Shown: positions 7,475 through 17,273, counted from the first letter of the stretch. The stretch is 64,000 nucleotides of DNA from Clostridium sp. Marseille-P3244 (GCF_900120155.1 NZ_LT635548.1:158601-222600); one strand, 5' to 3'. Program-made: numbers and translations. The notes: generated from the letters alone by a model not told the origin.

Positions 7475-9154
7475 CTAGTTTTTCATTACCGGCAGCTGGA
7501 TATAGGATGCTTTTGACCCTCCGCACCATACGATGTGCCTTCCCCCTTCATTTGCTTTTCCCAAAGATCTTCTATTTTTCAGAGAAGCTCTGTATTCGTT
7601 TCCAATACGGAATACCAGTGTCTCCCCGGCTCTCCATCTGATCCCGAAAGGACGGATGGGGATATCCAGCTCTGCCAGTTCATTGTCATTGAGATAATCC
7701 GGCTTTTCAAAACTGTGCACCGGGATGATGTCCGTAGAAAGCTCTCTGTCCAAAGCACGCATGGATGCTCTCAGCCTTCCTTCAAATCCCAGAACCTCTT
7801 CCTGGTACCGGTTGTGAGGGGTACAATCCCATGGCACCAGATTCCCGTCAGCGTTTTCTTTCGACACTTCCACAAACACATCCATGTCATGGCAGCCTTC
7901 GGCTTCCATATAAAGTTTCGCTTTCGGATATCCGATGATAGTCGTGTCTTTATCAAATGTAATACGGAATTCAAGAGCAGCGTCTTGATCAGCTCCGTCG
8001 TAGGCCAGTTTTTCCTCGCTACACGGAACAACCGCGAGACTGCTGTCTTCGCCTTTCAGATAGTATTTTACATACTCTGTATTCTCAGGCGGAAATACCG
8101 GAGATTCGATACTGGTCTCATCTGTTCCGCCCGGATCCAGCACCGAATATCTGACAGGCGGTGTCTGCTCCCATCCATTGTCGATCCCTTTCAGGTATCT
8201 GTCAAAGAATTTCATAAGATCCTGCTGGTTTTCCGGTCTGTAGAAATCTACCCACTCATGAGTGTTGTGGATCCTGAGCCATTTTTTCTCCGACCGTATC
8301 TCCCGGTACCCCCGGAATGTCCCGTGGGTATGGATTGGATTCGTGTAGCTTGCCACGATATAAGCCGGGATCTCTATCTTTTCCAGCTGTGCCCTCTTAT
8401 CTCTCCAGTAGGAATTCATAAACGGATATTTTTCTGCCATCGAAGGCATGTCGTCCACATAGTTGTTTCCGTGCATTACGCTGACCGCCTGTCTGGGGAA
8501 AGCAGGATCCGCGATCCCGCCCTGGAGGATCGTCTCACGGTACGCGTCCGTCTGGCCCTCCCAGGGGGCGATTGCCTTCAGATGGGGCGGATTCTGAGCC
8601 GCCGCAAACCACTGAGCAATGGTCAGATATGAGTTTCCGGCCATCCCTATATTTCCGCTGCACCAGCCCTGCTGCGCCAGCCATTCCACATAATCATAGA
8701 TGTCTTTTCCTTCCGGCTCACCCCAGTGGAAGATATTTCCTTCCGACATATACGCGCCCCTGGCATCCGGATGCGCCACTGCGTATCCGTGGGCACACCA
8801 CACTGCCGGATCAACCCCTTCTTCTTTCTGAAGATGGGACAGATCGTTTTCATTGTAGGCCCAGGGGACATCAATATTCGATTTTCCATAAGGGCTCCAG
8901 GATATAACTGTCGGTACCTTGTCTTCGGTTACCGGTCTGTAAATGTCTGTATAGATTGCCGTACCGTCCCTCAAAAGGACTTTCACGTCACGCTCCCATA
9001 TTACATCACAGGTCAGCGCTACATTCCCTTTCTCATGGCGATATCCCTTTTTCAGAACTGTCACAGAAGGTTGAAATCCATTATAATTCCCTTCCGGATC
9101 TGTAATCGGACGGGGCTTTCTCCAAAGCTGTCTCCACTCTTTCGCTTCATTCAT
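7475..9154 (-). CDS. CocE/NonD-type hydrolase (peptidase S15 family)
   Basis: A 559-residue alpha/beta hydrolase followed by the beta-sandwich domain of X-Pro dipeptidyl-peptidases and CocE esterases. The nucleophile is Ser175 in GNSYL; the HPDARG stretch (about 128-133) and a histidine in RIHNTHEWVDFY (about 300) fit the rest of the site. There is no signal peptide, so it should be cytoplasmic. It is the last gene of the island transcript, 17 bases after the alpha-subunit-like TIM barrel. Family members cleave esters, amides or X-Pro peptides; here it may remove an acyl group from an imported conjugate, which is inference. The ATG at 9154 has AGGAGG about 12 bases upstream. Confidence 0.85.
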   Translation of the reverse strand: MNEAKEWRQLWRKPRPITDPEGNYNGFQPSVTVLKKGYRHEKGNVALTCDVIWERDVKVLLRDGTAIYTDIYRPVTEDKVPTVISWSPYGKSNIDVPWAYNENDLSHLQKEEGVDPAVWCAHGYAVAHPDARGAYMSEGNIFHWGEPEGKDIYDYVEWLAQQGWCSGNIGMAGNSYLTIAQWFAAAQNPPHLKAIAPWEGQTDAYRETILQGGIADPAFPRQAVSVMHGNNYVDDMPSMAEKYPFMNSYWRDKRAQLEKIEIPAYIVASYTNPIHTHGTFRGYREIRSEKKWLRIHNTHEWVDFYRPENQQDLMKFFDRYLKGIDNGWEQTPPVRYSVLDPGGTDETSIESPVFPPENTEYVKYYLKGEDSSLAVVPCSEEKLAYDGADQDAALEFRITFDKDTTIIGYPKAKLYMEAEGCHDMDVFVEVSKENADGNLVPWDCTPHNRYQEEVLGFEGRLRASMRALDRELSTDIIPVHSFEKPDYLNDNELAELDIPIRPFGIRWRAGETLVFRIGNEYRASLKNRRSLGKANEGGRHIVWCGGSKASYIQLPVMKN

Positions 9155-9171
9155 CTTTTTTATCTTCCTCC

Positions 9172-10131
9172 TCAGTCCTCAAGCAGGCGGTTCAGCAGTG
9201 TCACATATCTTTTCAGCTGTTCCATCGCGTCCGCATCCCATCCTTCGTATTCGCTGGCAATATAGCCATGGAATCCCAGTTCTTTTACCATCGGAATAAT
9301 CCTCTCATAAGGGATGCATGGATTGTGGCAATTTTCATCCAGATAGTGGAATTTCCCATGGATATATGGTGCGTACGGGATCAGCTTCTTCAGATCTTCC
9401 AGTTTCGCCGGGGACTGATAATGATCCACGATATCCCGAATCACCGTCTTCTCATAATCTGTGAACTCATCCGCTGCAATGATCTCGTCTGCGCTCATCT
9501 CTTTTTTATTCAGCTCGATCACCTTATCCAGCTTATCCTGGCGGAATCCGTCTCTTAAATAATTCTCGATCATCTGCTTGTGAGGAGCATACTGGAAGAT
9601 GGAAAAATCAGGCACAACACCCAGATATCCCTCGCTCTCCGGTTCCGCCATGATCTTCAGATATTCCTGCCACACCGGGACATCCGGATGATGCGGTGCG
9701 TGCATCTCGATACACAGTTTCATGTCCAACTGTTTGCACAGAGGCAGCATAGCCCGGAAATTTTCCGGTTTTATTGCATGCTGGGTGCGGACAAGATCTG
9801 CCCCCGCCTTCTTCGCCAGGATGAGATCTCTGCGGGTATGTTCCCGTATCTCCTCATCCGTCAGGTCACGGTCCGCGCGGAGCCCCATATCAATGTACGC
9901 GCTCCACGATACAAGATGAAGCTGGTACTTGTCCAAAAGTTCTCTGAAATTCTTGATCCACTCGTCTGTAATGTTCGGATATTCCGGCGCCATCTGCGCC
10001 ACGACAATCTCTATTCCCTCATAACCCATCTCATGGGCCGTCTTAAGCAGGTCTTCCAGATCCATCAGTCTCAGATCATAAAAGTATGTAAAACTGTAAA
10101 TGGAACACCCGATCTTAATATCTTTGCTCAT
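9172..10131 (-). CDS. TIM-barrel sugar isomerase/epimerase, C-glycoside deglycosidase alpha-subunit-like
   Basis: 319 residues with the xylose-isomerase-like TIM-barrel fold. Likely metal ligands are Glu142 (CIEMHAPHH), Asp175 (VVPDFSIFQ), His258 (YIHGKFHY) and Glu294 (ASEYEGW); His144 is a candidate catalytic residue. Family knowledge: in C-glycoside deglycosidases a TIM-barrel alpha subunit of this size pairs with a small beta subunit and cleaves the C-C bond of a 3-oxo-C-glycoside. The gene directly upstream encodes a protein of that beta family, 18 bases away, which supports the assignment. The ATG at 10131 is preferred over GTG at 10140 because of the GGCGGTGG ribosome site. Another role for the TIM barrel cannot be excluded. 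Confidence 0.75.
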   Translation of the reverse strand: MSKDIKIGCSIYSFTYFYDLRLMDLEDLLKTAHEMGYEGIEIVVAQMAPEYPNITDEWIKNFRELLDKYQLHLVSWSAYIDMGLRADRDLTDEEIREHTRRDLILAKKAGADLVRTQHAIKPENFRAMLPLCKQLDMKLCIEMHAPHHPDVPVWQEYLKIMAEPESEGYLGVVPDFSIFQYAPHKQMIENYLRDGFRQDKLDKVIELNKKEMSADEIIAADEFTDYEKTVIRDIVDHYQSPAKLEDLKKLIPYAPYIHGKFHYLDENCHNPCIPYERIIPMVKELGFHGYIASEYEGWDADAMEQLKRYVTLLNRLLED

Positions 10132-10149
10132 ATTTTCCACCGCCTTCCA

Positions 10150-10578
10150 TTATTCTACCGTCAATTCTTTTGTACAGTCGGAAATCTCGACTCCGTACTC
10201 GCCTTCGTATCCCGTGTAAGGAATCCTGTGCTGCATATGCGCCTTTACCGTATGCGTACTTCCTTTTTCCAGTCCCTTGTAATTTACTACACGGATCACT
10301 GCGTCCTCCCGGATATGCCAGTACTCCGCGAACAGTTCGCTCAGCTCCGACAGCAGGAACTGTTTTCCATTCAGATGGAACTCCACGCTTTCATCTGGAA
10401 CGCGTTCTCCGTCAACCTCAAAATACAGTTCTTCTATGCAGCTTAAATATGTCCCCCTGTATGTGGGATAATGGATGCAGAACTCATATGCGTAGTCGAT
10501 TCCCTCCACACTTACATTGCGGATCGGAGCATCACACACCATATAGACGTCCCACTGCGCAAACTGCGACATAAACAT
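10150..10578 (-). CDS. DUF6379 protein, C-glycoside deglycosidase beta-subunit-like
   Basis: A 142-residue beta-rich protein. Motifs are typical of DUF6379/C-deglycosylation beta subunits: RNVSVEG, then YPTYRGTYLSCIEELYFEVDGE, then FHLNGKQF and YWHIREDAVIRVVNYKGLEKGSTHTV in order. The known partner is a TIM-barrel alpha subunit, and the next gene downstream encodes one. I choose the ATG at 10578 because AGGAGGT ends 7 bases before it; the ATG at 10584 touches the ribosome site and one at 10572 is also possible. This small gene is the most specific marker in the island for C-glycoside or closely related glycoside metabolism. Confidence 0.75.
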   Translation of the reverse strand: MFMSQFAQWDVYMVCDAPIRNVSVEGIDYAYEFCIHYPTYRGTYLSCIEELYFEVDGERVPDESVEFHLNGKQFLLSELSELFAEYWHIREDAVIRVVNYKGLEKGSTHTVKAHMQHRIPYTGYEGEYGVEISDCTKELTVE

Positions 10579-10589
10579 AACCATACCTC

Positions 10590-11507
10590 CTAATCAATCA
10601 GAAAATTTTCGATATACCGTTTTGAAAGTATCAGCGAATTGTAAACATCTTTCTTTGTTTTCTCAAATGCCTTGTCCTCGATCTCCAGGCAGATATAACC
10701 GTCATATCCGATATCCGTCAGAGCGCTCATATATTTCCCCCAGTCCACATCACCAAGCCCGGGAAGCTTCGGAGACATATATTCCAGCGGATACGCCAAT
10801 GTGCCGGTGCGTTTCAGTTTTTCCGGATAAAGCTTGATGTCCTTGATATGTACATGGAAGATTTTGTCTTTATATTTGTAGATAGGTTCGATATAATCCA
10901 TCATCTGCCACACGAAATGGGAGGGATCATAAGTGATTCCCAGATATTCACTGGGGAGAATCTCAAAAATCCTGTCCCAGTTGGCAGGGCTTGTAAAGAG
11001 ATTCTGTCCGCCCGGCCACTGGTCCGCTCCGAACAGCATCGGACAGTTTTCTATCGCGATCCTGACGTTGCTGGCTTCTGCCGCCTTCAGGATCTCCGGC
11101 CATACCTGAGCCACCACTTTCAGGTTTTCCTCTACCGTAGCATTCTGCACCCGTCCGATAAACGTAGTGACCATCCCGACGCCAAGCCGGTCCGCGGCCA
11201 GGATAACCTTTTTCAGATGACTGATGATCTCCTCTCTTCTGACCGGATCCGCTTCAAGTACATTCGGATAATATGCCAGGGTTGCTATCTCAATGCCTTT
11301 CTCCCCGCAGTACGCCAGAATCTCCCCGGCGCGTTTCGGATCCAGTGTGTCAACATCGATGTGCGTCACTCCTGCATACCGTCTTTCCGCCTTTCCAACC
11401 GGCCAGCACGCCGTTTCCAGGCACCGGAATTTCTGCTCTGCTGCAAAATCAACAACCTGCTCAAAATTCTCGTCTTCAAGAATTGCTGTCACAAATCCCA
11501 ATTTCAT
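10590..11507 (-). CDS. TIM-barrel sugar phosphate isomerase/epimerase family protein
   Basis: 305 residues, xylose-isomerase-like TIM barrel. Likely divalent metal ligands are Glu153 (IAIENCPM), Asp194 (TYDPSH), His220 (FHVHIKD) and Glu275 (CLEIED), all intact. The TTFIGRVQNATVEENL stretch (about 114-129) is shared by a subgroup found with Gfo/Idh/MocA dehydrogenases. It lies between the oxidoreductase and the beta-subunit-like gene in one transcript. It may isomerise or hydrate the keto-sugar product, which is inference. ATG at 11507, with GAGGTG six bases upstream. Confidence 0.82.
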   Translation of the reverse strand: MKLGFVTAILEDENFEQVVDFAAEQKFRCLETACWPVGKAERRYAGVTHIDVDTLDPKRAGEILAYCGEKGIEIATLAYYPNVLEADPVRREEIISHLKKVILAADRLGVGMVTTFIGRVQNATVEENLKVVAQVWPEILKAAEASNVRIAIENCPMLFGADQWPGGQNLFTSPANWDRIFEILPSEYLGITYDPSHFVWQMMDYIEPIYKYKDKIFHVHIKDIKLYPEKLKRTGTLAYPLEYMSPKLPGLGDVDWGKYMSALTDIGYDGYICLEIEDKAFEKTKKDVYNSLILSKRYIENFLID

Positions 11508-11528
11508 TGCTTTCACCTCTTATCCTTT

Positions 11529-12659
11529 TTACCGGGTCTCTACCCAGCATTTTTTCTGCGCGCTCTCAAAAATCTTATCGCACAGCACCATATCTCTCAG
11601 TCCGTCTTCCAGGCCTGCATAATCATAATCTCCCGGAACTTCCAGGCTCGTGTAGAATTGGCGGAAGACATTTTTGAACGCGTCCGGGAACCCCTCGATA
11701 TGCCCTGACGGATAGGATGCCAGTTTCGCCGGTCCTGCGTGCATCAGTGACGCATCCTTTGTCAGGATCTCATTGGGCTTGTCTCTGTAGCCGATCCAGA
11801 GATCGTTCAGATCCTCTGAAGTCCAGGAAAGAGACTTCCTGCTTCCCGCGATATGCAGGGTAGTCGTATTCTTTCTTCCTGCAGTGACCATAGAGAAAAT
11901 GGCTGTCCCTACTGCCCCGCCTTCCGTCTCAAACATGATCACGGCGATATCTTCCGTGTCAATGGGAAGATCCTCATACTCTGCAGCCTCGGCCTTCTGG
12001 AACGTCTCCACCTTTTTCAGAGGTTTCTTCCGTACCGGGTAAACCGTTTTAAAATCCGCGTTGATCCGCACGATCTTCTGTCCGGTGACAAACTCCGCCA
12101 GATCGACCCAGTGGGAGCCGATATCCGCCACAGCTCTTGTCTTTCCGGCCTGATCCTTCTCCAGTCTCCAGCTGTAATCTGTATCGTACAGAAGCCAGTC
12201 CTGGACATATTCGCCGTGCACGGAGAACACATCCCCCACTTCGCCGTCCGCTACGGCCCTGTGCATCTCATTGACCATGGGATAGAGGCGGTTGTGAAAA
12301 TTGACCACGCCTTTTATCCCCTTCTCTTTTGCCAGATTCACCAGCTCCTGTGCCTCTTCCACCGTTGTCGTAAAGGGTTTCTCACAGACGATATGAACGC
12401 CCTTTTCTATCGCGTATTTCGCGATATCGTAATGGGTATTGTTCGGAGTGCAGATGTGGATCACGTCCGGTTTTTCCTCATCGATCAGCGCGCGGTAGTC
12501 GCTGTACGCATGCGGAATATTCATGGCTACCGCCTTTTTCTCCACGTCCACAGCGTCACACAGCGCGCACACTTCCACGTTTCCCAGACGCCGCAGCATC
12601 TCCGTGTGTACCGAACCGATAAACCCTGCTCCTATCACCGCTGCTCTATATTGTTTCAT
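11529..12659 (-). CDS. Gfo/Idh/MocA family NAD(P)-dependent oxidoreductase (DgpA-like role)
   Basis: 376 residues with an N-terminal Rossmann fold (GAGFIGSVH, residues 10-18), the EKPF motif with Lys94, and Asp179 and His183 in ADIGSHWVD, which give the usual Lys-Asp-His catalytic set. Family members oxidise sugar hydroxyls reversibly. In known gut C-glycoside degraders an enzyme of this family makes the 3-oxo-glycoside that the deglycosidase then cleaves. Its position three genes before the alpha-subunit-like gene fits that role. It could equally act on a free sugar or inositol. Confidence 0.88.
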   Translation of the reverse strand: MKQYRAAVIGAGFIGSVHTEMLRRLGNVEVCALCDAVDVEKKAVAMNIPHAYSDYRALIDEEKPDVIHICTPNNTHYDIAKYAIEKGVHIVCEKPFTTTVEEAQELVNLAKEKGIKGVVNFHNRLYPMVNEMHRAVADGEVGDVFSVHGEYVQDWLLYDTDYSWRLEKDQAGKTRAVADIGSHWVDLAEFVTGQKIVRINADFKTVYPVRKKPLKKVETFQKAEAAEYEDLPIDTEDIAVIMFETEGGAVGTAIFSMVTAGRKNTTTLHIAGSRKSLSWTSEDLNDLWIGYRDKPNEILTKDASLMHAGPAKLASYPSGHIEGFPDAFKNVFRQFYTSLEVPGDYDYAGLEDGLRDMVLCDKIFESAQKKCWVETR

Positions 12660-12689
12660 GATTGATCCCTCCTGAAAAAATTTCTGTTC

Positions 12690-13571
12690 CTAGAACGGAT
12701 TCTCCCGCTCCCATTCCTGCTGCATCGTATTTCCCGGCTGGACCATAACCTCAACTTTATTCCCTTCCGGACAGATAATCCAGATGATCTCACACCTGTC
12801 CAGCCCGATATTCCCTTTTGCCGTATCATCAGCAGGAACCTTCACATCACGCATGAACGGCTGCGGGCAGCAGTGAAGTCCGTTTTTCCCCCATGCTTTG
12901 ACCGTATCGGTCACGCTGCATATCTGGACGGCAATGTGTCCCAGAAGATCATCATCGTATGTCGCCACAGTCTCCGGAGCTTTCAGAAGTTCCACATACT
13001 GACCGAACTCTCCGATCTCCATCTTTACAGAGCCGTTAGTTTTCTCAATAGCCGCCAGGCCCATACCCCGGAAATGCTTCTCCATCTTTTCCAGACTGTT
13101 CACATAGAGGGAAACTCCCGCAAGAGAGTTAAACAGTCTGTCCGCTTTCGCCTCATGCCCTTTCCTCTCTACGAGCCGGATCCTGGCCCCGTTCGGGTCT
13201 GTGATATATCCGTCTGTCACCTCAACCCCGCGTTCTTTGAGTTTCTGTATTGTCTCTTCCAGGCTGTCACATCCCAGAGCAAAAGATTCCAGCGGGGAGT
13301 CCTTGTGTCGCACGATCTTTTCTTTTTGAAACTCCGGCGGATTGATCGCTCCGTTAAACATCTCCAGATACTCCTCCGGGGCAATCCGCAGATAAGTCAG
13401 CCACTGTGTCTTATCCTCTTTTCCGTCGCTCATATCCAGCATTTCTCTGAACTGTCCGACATTCAGTTCAAACATCTGCTCAAATCCAAGTTTTTCACAG
13501 TAAAACTCCAGAGCCTTCTCATAATCATCTGCCTGAATCGAAATATGAAATAAATTTTTGATAACGCTCAT
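12690..13571 (-). CDS. VOC (glyoxalase-fold) protein with two modules
   Basis: 293 residues made of two vicinal-oxygen-chelate units. The first begins LFHISIQADDYEKALEFYCEK and ends DPNGARIRLVER; the second begins near SLAGVSLYVNSLEKMEKHF. VOC proteins bind a metal and act as isomerases, lyases, epimerases or ring-cleaving dioxygenases. In this anaerobe an isomerase or lyase role on the keto-sugar or aglycone is more plausible than oxygen use. It lies between the transporter permease and the oxidoreductase in the same transcript. Confidence 0.8.
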   Translation of the reverse strand: MSVIKNLFHISIQADDYEKALEFYCEKLGFEQMFELNVGQFREMLDMSDGKEDKTQWLTYLRIAPEEYLEMFNGAINPPEFQKEKIVRHKDSPLESFALGCDSLEETIQKLKERGVEVTDGYITDPNGARIRLVERKGHEAKADRLFNSLAGVSLYVNSLEKMEKHFRGMGLAAIEKTNGSVKMEIGEFGQYVELLKAPETVATYDDDLLGHIAVQICSVTDTVKAWGKNGLHCCPQPFMRDVKVPADDTAKGNIGLDRCEIIWIICPEGNKVEVMVQPGNTMQQEWERENPF

Positions 13572-13607
13572 TTTCTTCCTGCCTCCTGCAATTTCTGTTA
13601 CCTGTGG

Positions 13608-14600
13608 TTACGCTTCCTGTACTTTCTTTACCCTGATCATATCAAGAAGTTTCGTCCCCTGTCTGTCAAGGATGATCGCCACAATAATGACCAGACCTTT
13701 CGCGATCTTCTGCCAGTTGGAATCAACGCCCAGAAGGTTCAGGGAGTTGGAGATAACCTGGATCAGCAGACACCCGATCAGCGTACCGAATACGTTGGCT
13801 TTCCCGCCTTCCATCGGAGTTCCTCCGATAACCACCGCAGCAACGGCATCCAGTTCCATTCCCGCTCCGGCACCTGTCTGAGCACTTGCAGTTCTTCCTG
13901 TCAGAAGGAGCGCTGCCATTCCGACGCACACGCCTGTAATAATATACACGGAATACATGATCTTTTTCGTGGGGATGCCGCAGACTCTGGCCGCTTTGCT
14001 GTTGCCTCCGCACGCCAGGGCGTATCTGCCGAATTTGGTCCGCTGCACTACAATGGCCATGATAATGACCAGTACAACCATGACGATGACCGGGAACGGG
14101 ATCCCCGCGATCTCACCGGTTCCGAAGAACAGGTACCAGTCCGGCAGTCCCGCCACACTTCTGGAGTTACACAGAAGCAGGTTCACACCCTGATAGATCA
14201 TTCCAGTGGCCAGTGTTACGATAAATGGAGCCAGATTGAACGCAGATGTGATAAAAGCATTCAAAAATCCACAAAATCCTCCGATCGCAAGGGCCGAAAT
14301 AATCACCACCGGGGCGCTCACGCCCGCTACTGACATCATCGCCGTCGCGATTCCGATCATTCCCAGCATATAACCTACAGACAGATCGATCATTCCGGAT
14401 GCCAGAACGAGAGTAAATCCGAGCGAAAGTGTACATGACGTACAGATCTGTCTTAGAATATTGGTCAGATTCCGGCTGGAGAAGAAATCATCCGTTAAAA
14501 ACGAAACGATAGCTACGAAAATGACCAGTATCACGATGGCCTTGTTATCCATTAATAATTGCAGGACTTTTTCACTGTCCATACTTCTCTTTTTATTCAT
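13608..14600 (-). CDS. ABC transporter permease, ribose/RbsC family
   Basis: 330 residues with about eight or more hydrophobic helices and the family segment LVLASGMIDLSVGYMLG (about 63-79). It forms the membrane channel of a CUT2-type sugar importer. It sits directly after the ATPase gene (21 bases), which is after the binding protein gene, so the three are a complete importer. The substrate is inferred from the downstream enzymes to be a glycoside or modified sugar. Confidence 0.92.
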   Translation of the reverse strand: MNKKRSMDSEKVLQLLMDNKAIVILVIFVAIVSFLTDDFFSSRNLTNILRQICTSCTLSLGFTLVLASGMIDLSVGYMLGMIGIATAMMSVAGVSAPVVIISALAIGGFCGFLNAFITSAFNLAPFIVTLATGMIYQGVNLLLCNSRSVAGLPDWYLFFGTGEIAGIPFPVIVMVVLVIIMAIVVQRTKFGRYALACGGNSKAARVCGIPTKKIMYSVYIITGVCVGMAALLLTGRTASAQTGAGAGMELDAVAAVVIGGTPMEGGKANVFGTLIGCLLIQVISNSLNLLGVDSNWQKIAKGLVIIVAIILDRQGTKLLDMIRVKKVQEA

Positions 14601-14621
14601 TTCCTCCAGTTCCTTTCTTCA

Positions 14622-16115
14622 TCATCCTAAAGCGCTCTTTCCCAGCGTCTCCTGGGTCGCTTCTTCTTTTGAACATTCCAGTACGATCCTTCCGTCCCGC
14701 ATGACAAAAATACGGTCCGACATACCCAAAATCTCCGGCATTTCCGAAGACACAAGGATGATCGCCATTCCCTCTTCTGCCAGTTTCCCTATAATGGAAT
14801 AAATCTCGCTCTTTGCTCCCACGTCGATTCCCCTTGTAGGTTCATCCAGGATCAGGATCCTGGGAGCTGTCATGAGCCATCGGCCGATGATGGCTTTCTG
14901 CTGATTTCCTCCGGACAGAGACGTGATCAGCATATCCATGCTGGCTGCCTTGACTGTCATTTCTTTCATCATTGCGCCGACTTTCGTCCGCTCTTCTTTT
15001 TTATTGATGATTCCCGCTCTATTACAATACTGGCGCAGAGCCGCCAGGGACATGTTGTCTTTCACAGAAGCCGTCTTGATAATCCCGTAGTCCCTTCTGT
15101 CCTCTGTCACCATCGCCATGCCGTATTTTACGGCATCTTTCGGCGAATGGATCGCCACTTTCTTTCCATCGATATAAATCTCGCCGGACGAAATTTTGTC
15201 GATCCCGAAAATTCCTCTCATGGTCTCGCTTCTCCCGGCGCCCACCAGGCCTGAAAAGCCTATGATCTCCCCTTCTTTCACTGAAAACGAAATATCTTTG
15301 AACTTTTCTCCGGTCAGATTCCGGACTTCCAGGATCACTTCCTCTTTCTTGGAATTGATTTCCGGATACTGTTCTGTCATCGTCCGTCCGATGATCATTG
15401 TGACCAGTTCATCTTTGGACGTTTCACTGCACTCTCTTGTCCCGATATAATGGCCGTCTCTGTATACCGAAACTCTGTCGCTGATGCCGAGCAGTTCTTC
15501 TATCTTATGAGTAATAAAAATGATCGCTGTCCCGTTTTCCTTCAGTTTGCGGATTACTTCAAAAAGGATCTTCACTTCTTTATCTGACAGCGACGAAGTC
15601 GGCTCATCCATAATGATCACGTCAGAATCACAGGAAACCGCTCTGGCCAGTTCCACCAGCTGACACTGAGCCACTGTCAGCTCTGACACCAGCGCTTCCG
15701 TCGGGATATCCAGCTTCAGACGCTCTCTGAGAAGTTTTTCTGTCTCGCGTGTTCTGTCTTTTTTGCTGATCAGGCATCCTTTCATGAACCTTTCTTCCCT
15801 GTACAGCCATATATTTTCTGAAACAGTCAGCGTCGGGATCAGGCTGATCTCCTGGTGGATCATGGAAATGCCTGAACGGATTGCTTCTGCGGGAGATTTG
15901 AAATTCACTTCTTTTCCCTTCAGAATAATCGTTCCCTCATCTTTTGGCAGGTCGCCCAGGATGATATTCATCATAGTAGATTTCCCGGCCCCGTTCTCGC
16001 CGATCACGGCATGGACCTCTCCGCGCCTTACCTCCAGGCTGACCTCGTCCAGCGCCTTCACCCCCAAAAAGCTTTTGGATAGTCCTTTCACTTCCAATAC
16101 AGTCTCTTGATCCAT
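14622..16115 (-). CDS. ABC transporter ATP-binding protein, RbsA/MglA type (two ABC domains)
   Basis: 497 residues with two fused nucleotide-binding domains. The first has a full Walker A (GENGAGKST, about residues 38-46) and a Walker B region (VIIMDEPTSSL). The second has the degenerate SGLVGAGRSE loop, plus LSGGNQQKAIIGRWL and ILDEPTRGIDVG. This is the usual CUT2 sugar-importer pattern, energising the neighbouring permease at the inner face of the membrane. Confidence 0.95.
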   Translation of the reverse strand: MDQETVLEVKGLSKSFLGVKALDEVSLEVRRGEVHAVIGENGAGKSTMMNIILGDLPKDEGTIILKGKEVNFKSPAEAIRSGISMIHQEISLIPTLTVSENIWLYREERFMKGCLISKKDRTRETEKLLRERLKLDIPTEALVSELTVAQCQLVELARAVSCDSDVIIMDEPTSSLSDKEVKILFEVIRKLKENGTAIIFITHKIEELLGISDRVSVYRDGHYIGTRECSETSKDELVTMIIGRTMTEQYPEINSKKEEVILEVRNLTGEKFKDISFSVKEGEIIGFSGLVGAGRSETMRGIFGIDKISSGEIYIDGKKVAIHSPKDAVKYGMAMVTEDRRDYGIIKTASVKDNMSLAALRQYCNRAGIINKKEERTKVGAMMKEMTVKAASMDMLITSLSGGNQQKAIIGRWLMTAPRILILDEPTRGIDVGAKSEIYSIIGKLAEEGMAIILVSSEMPEILGMSDRIFVMRDGRIVLECSKEEATQETLGKSALG

Positions 16116-16189
16116 CGCTTTCCTCCTAAATAATCTGGAAGCGGGGAGCGTGCGGATCTCTCCGCAGCTCTCCGTTCTCTTGCCTGATC

Positions 16190-17185
16190 TTACTCGTTCT
16201 CACTTGTGACCAGGTAAAGATTTTCTGTAGTATATTTTACTTCGTTTGTATCCAGCTGTCCGGTCGCGCACTGTACCATAGCCTGTGCACAGTCATAAGC
16301 AACGCCGCCGAAATCGATACCCACTGTAGCCGCCTGGTCGCCGGACTCTACGTTCGATGTTCCGACATCGCTGGCATCGATGCCAAGGATGATCACATCA
16401 TCTCTTCCCGCCGCCTTGCAGGCATTGATAACGCCCTGTGCCTCGTCGTCATTCACACATGCGATCACATTGATCTCTGGATGAGAGATGAGCCAGTCTT
16501 CAGCCAGCGCCTGGGAATCATCTGTAAGGAAGTTTCCTTCGCCCTGGATCACAAGTTCAACATTGTCATGCTTGTCAACGAAATTCTCAACAAATCCTGC
16601 CGTTCTTTCTACTCCCGAAGTGTTGCCGGCATCACCTGTGATACACGCCACTTTATATTCTTCATTTTCATCGTAGATGCTTTCCATATATTCTGCCTGC
16701 ATCTGTCCGCATGCATAATTGCTGAATCCTTCATATAAGTAGGTGTACTCTACATCTCCCTCAACAGCCACGCCGATTCCGACCGGGATGCCCGCGTCGT
16801 TGCACGCATTAATCGCCGGGATAACTCCGCTGTCTCCCACGGAGTTCATGATATAGATCATGTCCGGATCTGTAGCGATCAGACTTTCCACATCGTCGAT
16901 CAGTTTTGTGATGTCTCCGTCCGCGTTTGTCAGTGTCGTCTCGATCTCATAGTCCGGGAAGTCATTTTCAAGACTCTCCGTTATGGCATTGGTCAGATTT
17001 GTCTGTCCGTCATCCAGGATCGCCCATGCCATTCCTATATTAAGGGTATTGTCGCCGCCTTCTTCTGCGCCGCTCTCGTTTTCTGTCGTGTTCTCTTCTG
17101 AATCCCCGTTGCTGCATGCCGCCATGGACATCATCATCGTCAGAGCAAGAACTGCCGCAAATATTCTTTTTTTCATCTTTTTCAT
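16190..17185 (-). CDS. Periplasmic-binding-protein-type lipoprotein of the sugar ABC importer
   Basis: 331 residues. The signal peptide MKKMKKRIFAAVLALTMM ends in a lipobox (SMAAC, Cys24), then an acidic serine/asparagine linker and a LacI/ribose-binding-protein fold (LNIGMAWAILDDGQTNLTNAI onward). It captures substrate outside the cell for the importer encoded downstream. I use the ATG at 17185, just after AAAAGGAGG; an ATG at 17176 is the alternative. It is the first gene of the island transcript, with a promoter at 17245-17273 and an operator at 17205-17222. Confidence 0.93.
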   Translation of the reverse strand: MKKMKKRIFAAVLALTMMMSMAACSNGDSEENTTENESGAEEGGDNTLNIGMAWAILDDGQTNLTNAITESLENDFPDYEIETTLTNADGDITKLIDDVESLIATDPDMIYIMNSVGDSGVIPAINACNDAGIPVGIGVAVEGDVEYTYLYEGFSNYACGQMQAEYMESIYDENEEYKVACITGDAGNTSGVERTAGFVENFVDKHDNVELVIQGEGNFLTDDSQALAEDWLISHPEINVIACVNDDEAQGVINACKAAGRDDVIILGIDASDVGTSNVESGDQAATVGIDFGGVAYDCAQAMVQCATGQLDTNEVKYTTENLYLVTSENE

Positions 17186-17204
17186 TTGCCTCCTTTTTCT
17201 TCCA

Positions 17205-17222
17205 TAATTTTCATGAAAATTA
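17205..17222. promoter_or_regulatory. LacI-type operator O1, perfect 18-base palindrome
   Basis: TAATTTTCATGAAAATTA, self-complementary over all 18 bases. It lies between the binding-protein promoter and its ribosome site, about 15-35 bases into the transcript, where a bound repressor would block elongation or initiation. Confidence 0.75.
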
Positions 17223-17244
17223 CTTGGTGCTGTTTTCATGACAA

Positions 17245-17273
17245 ATCATATATTTTCTTGCTTAATCTGTCAA
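17245..17273 (-). promoter_or_regulatory. Sigma-A type promoter for the catabolic island operon
   Basis: Minus-strand TTGACA (17268-17273), 17-base spacer, TATGAT (17245-17250), followed by operator O1. A partial operator (TTTTCATGAC, about 17233-17242) lies close to the expected start point. Confidence 0.75.
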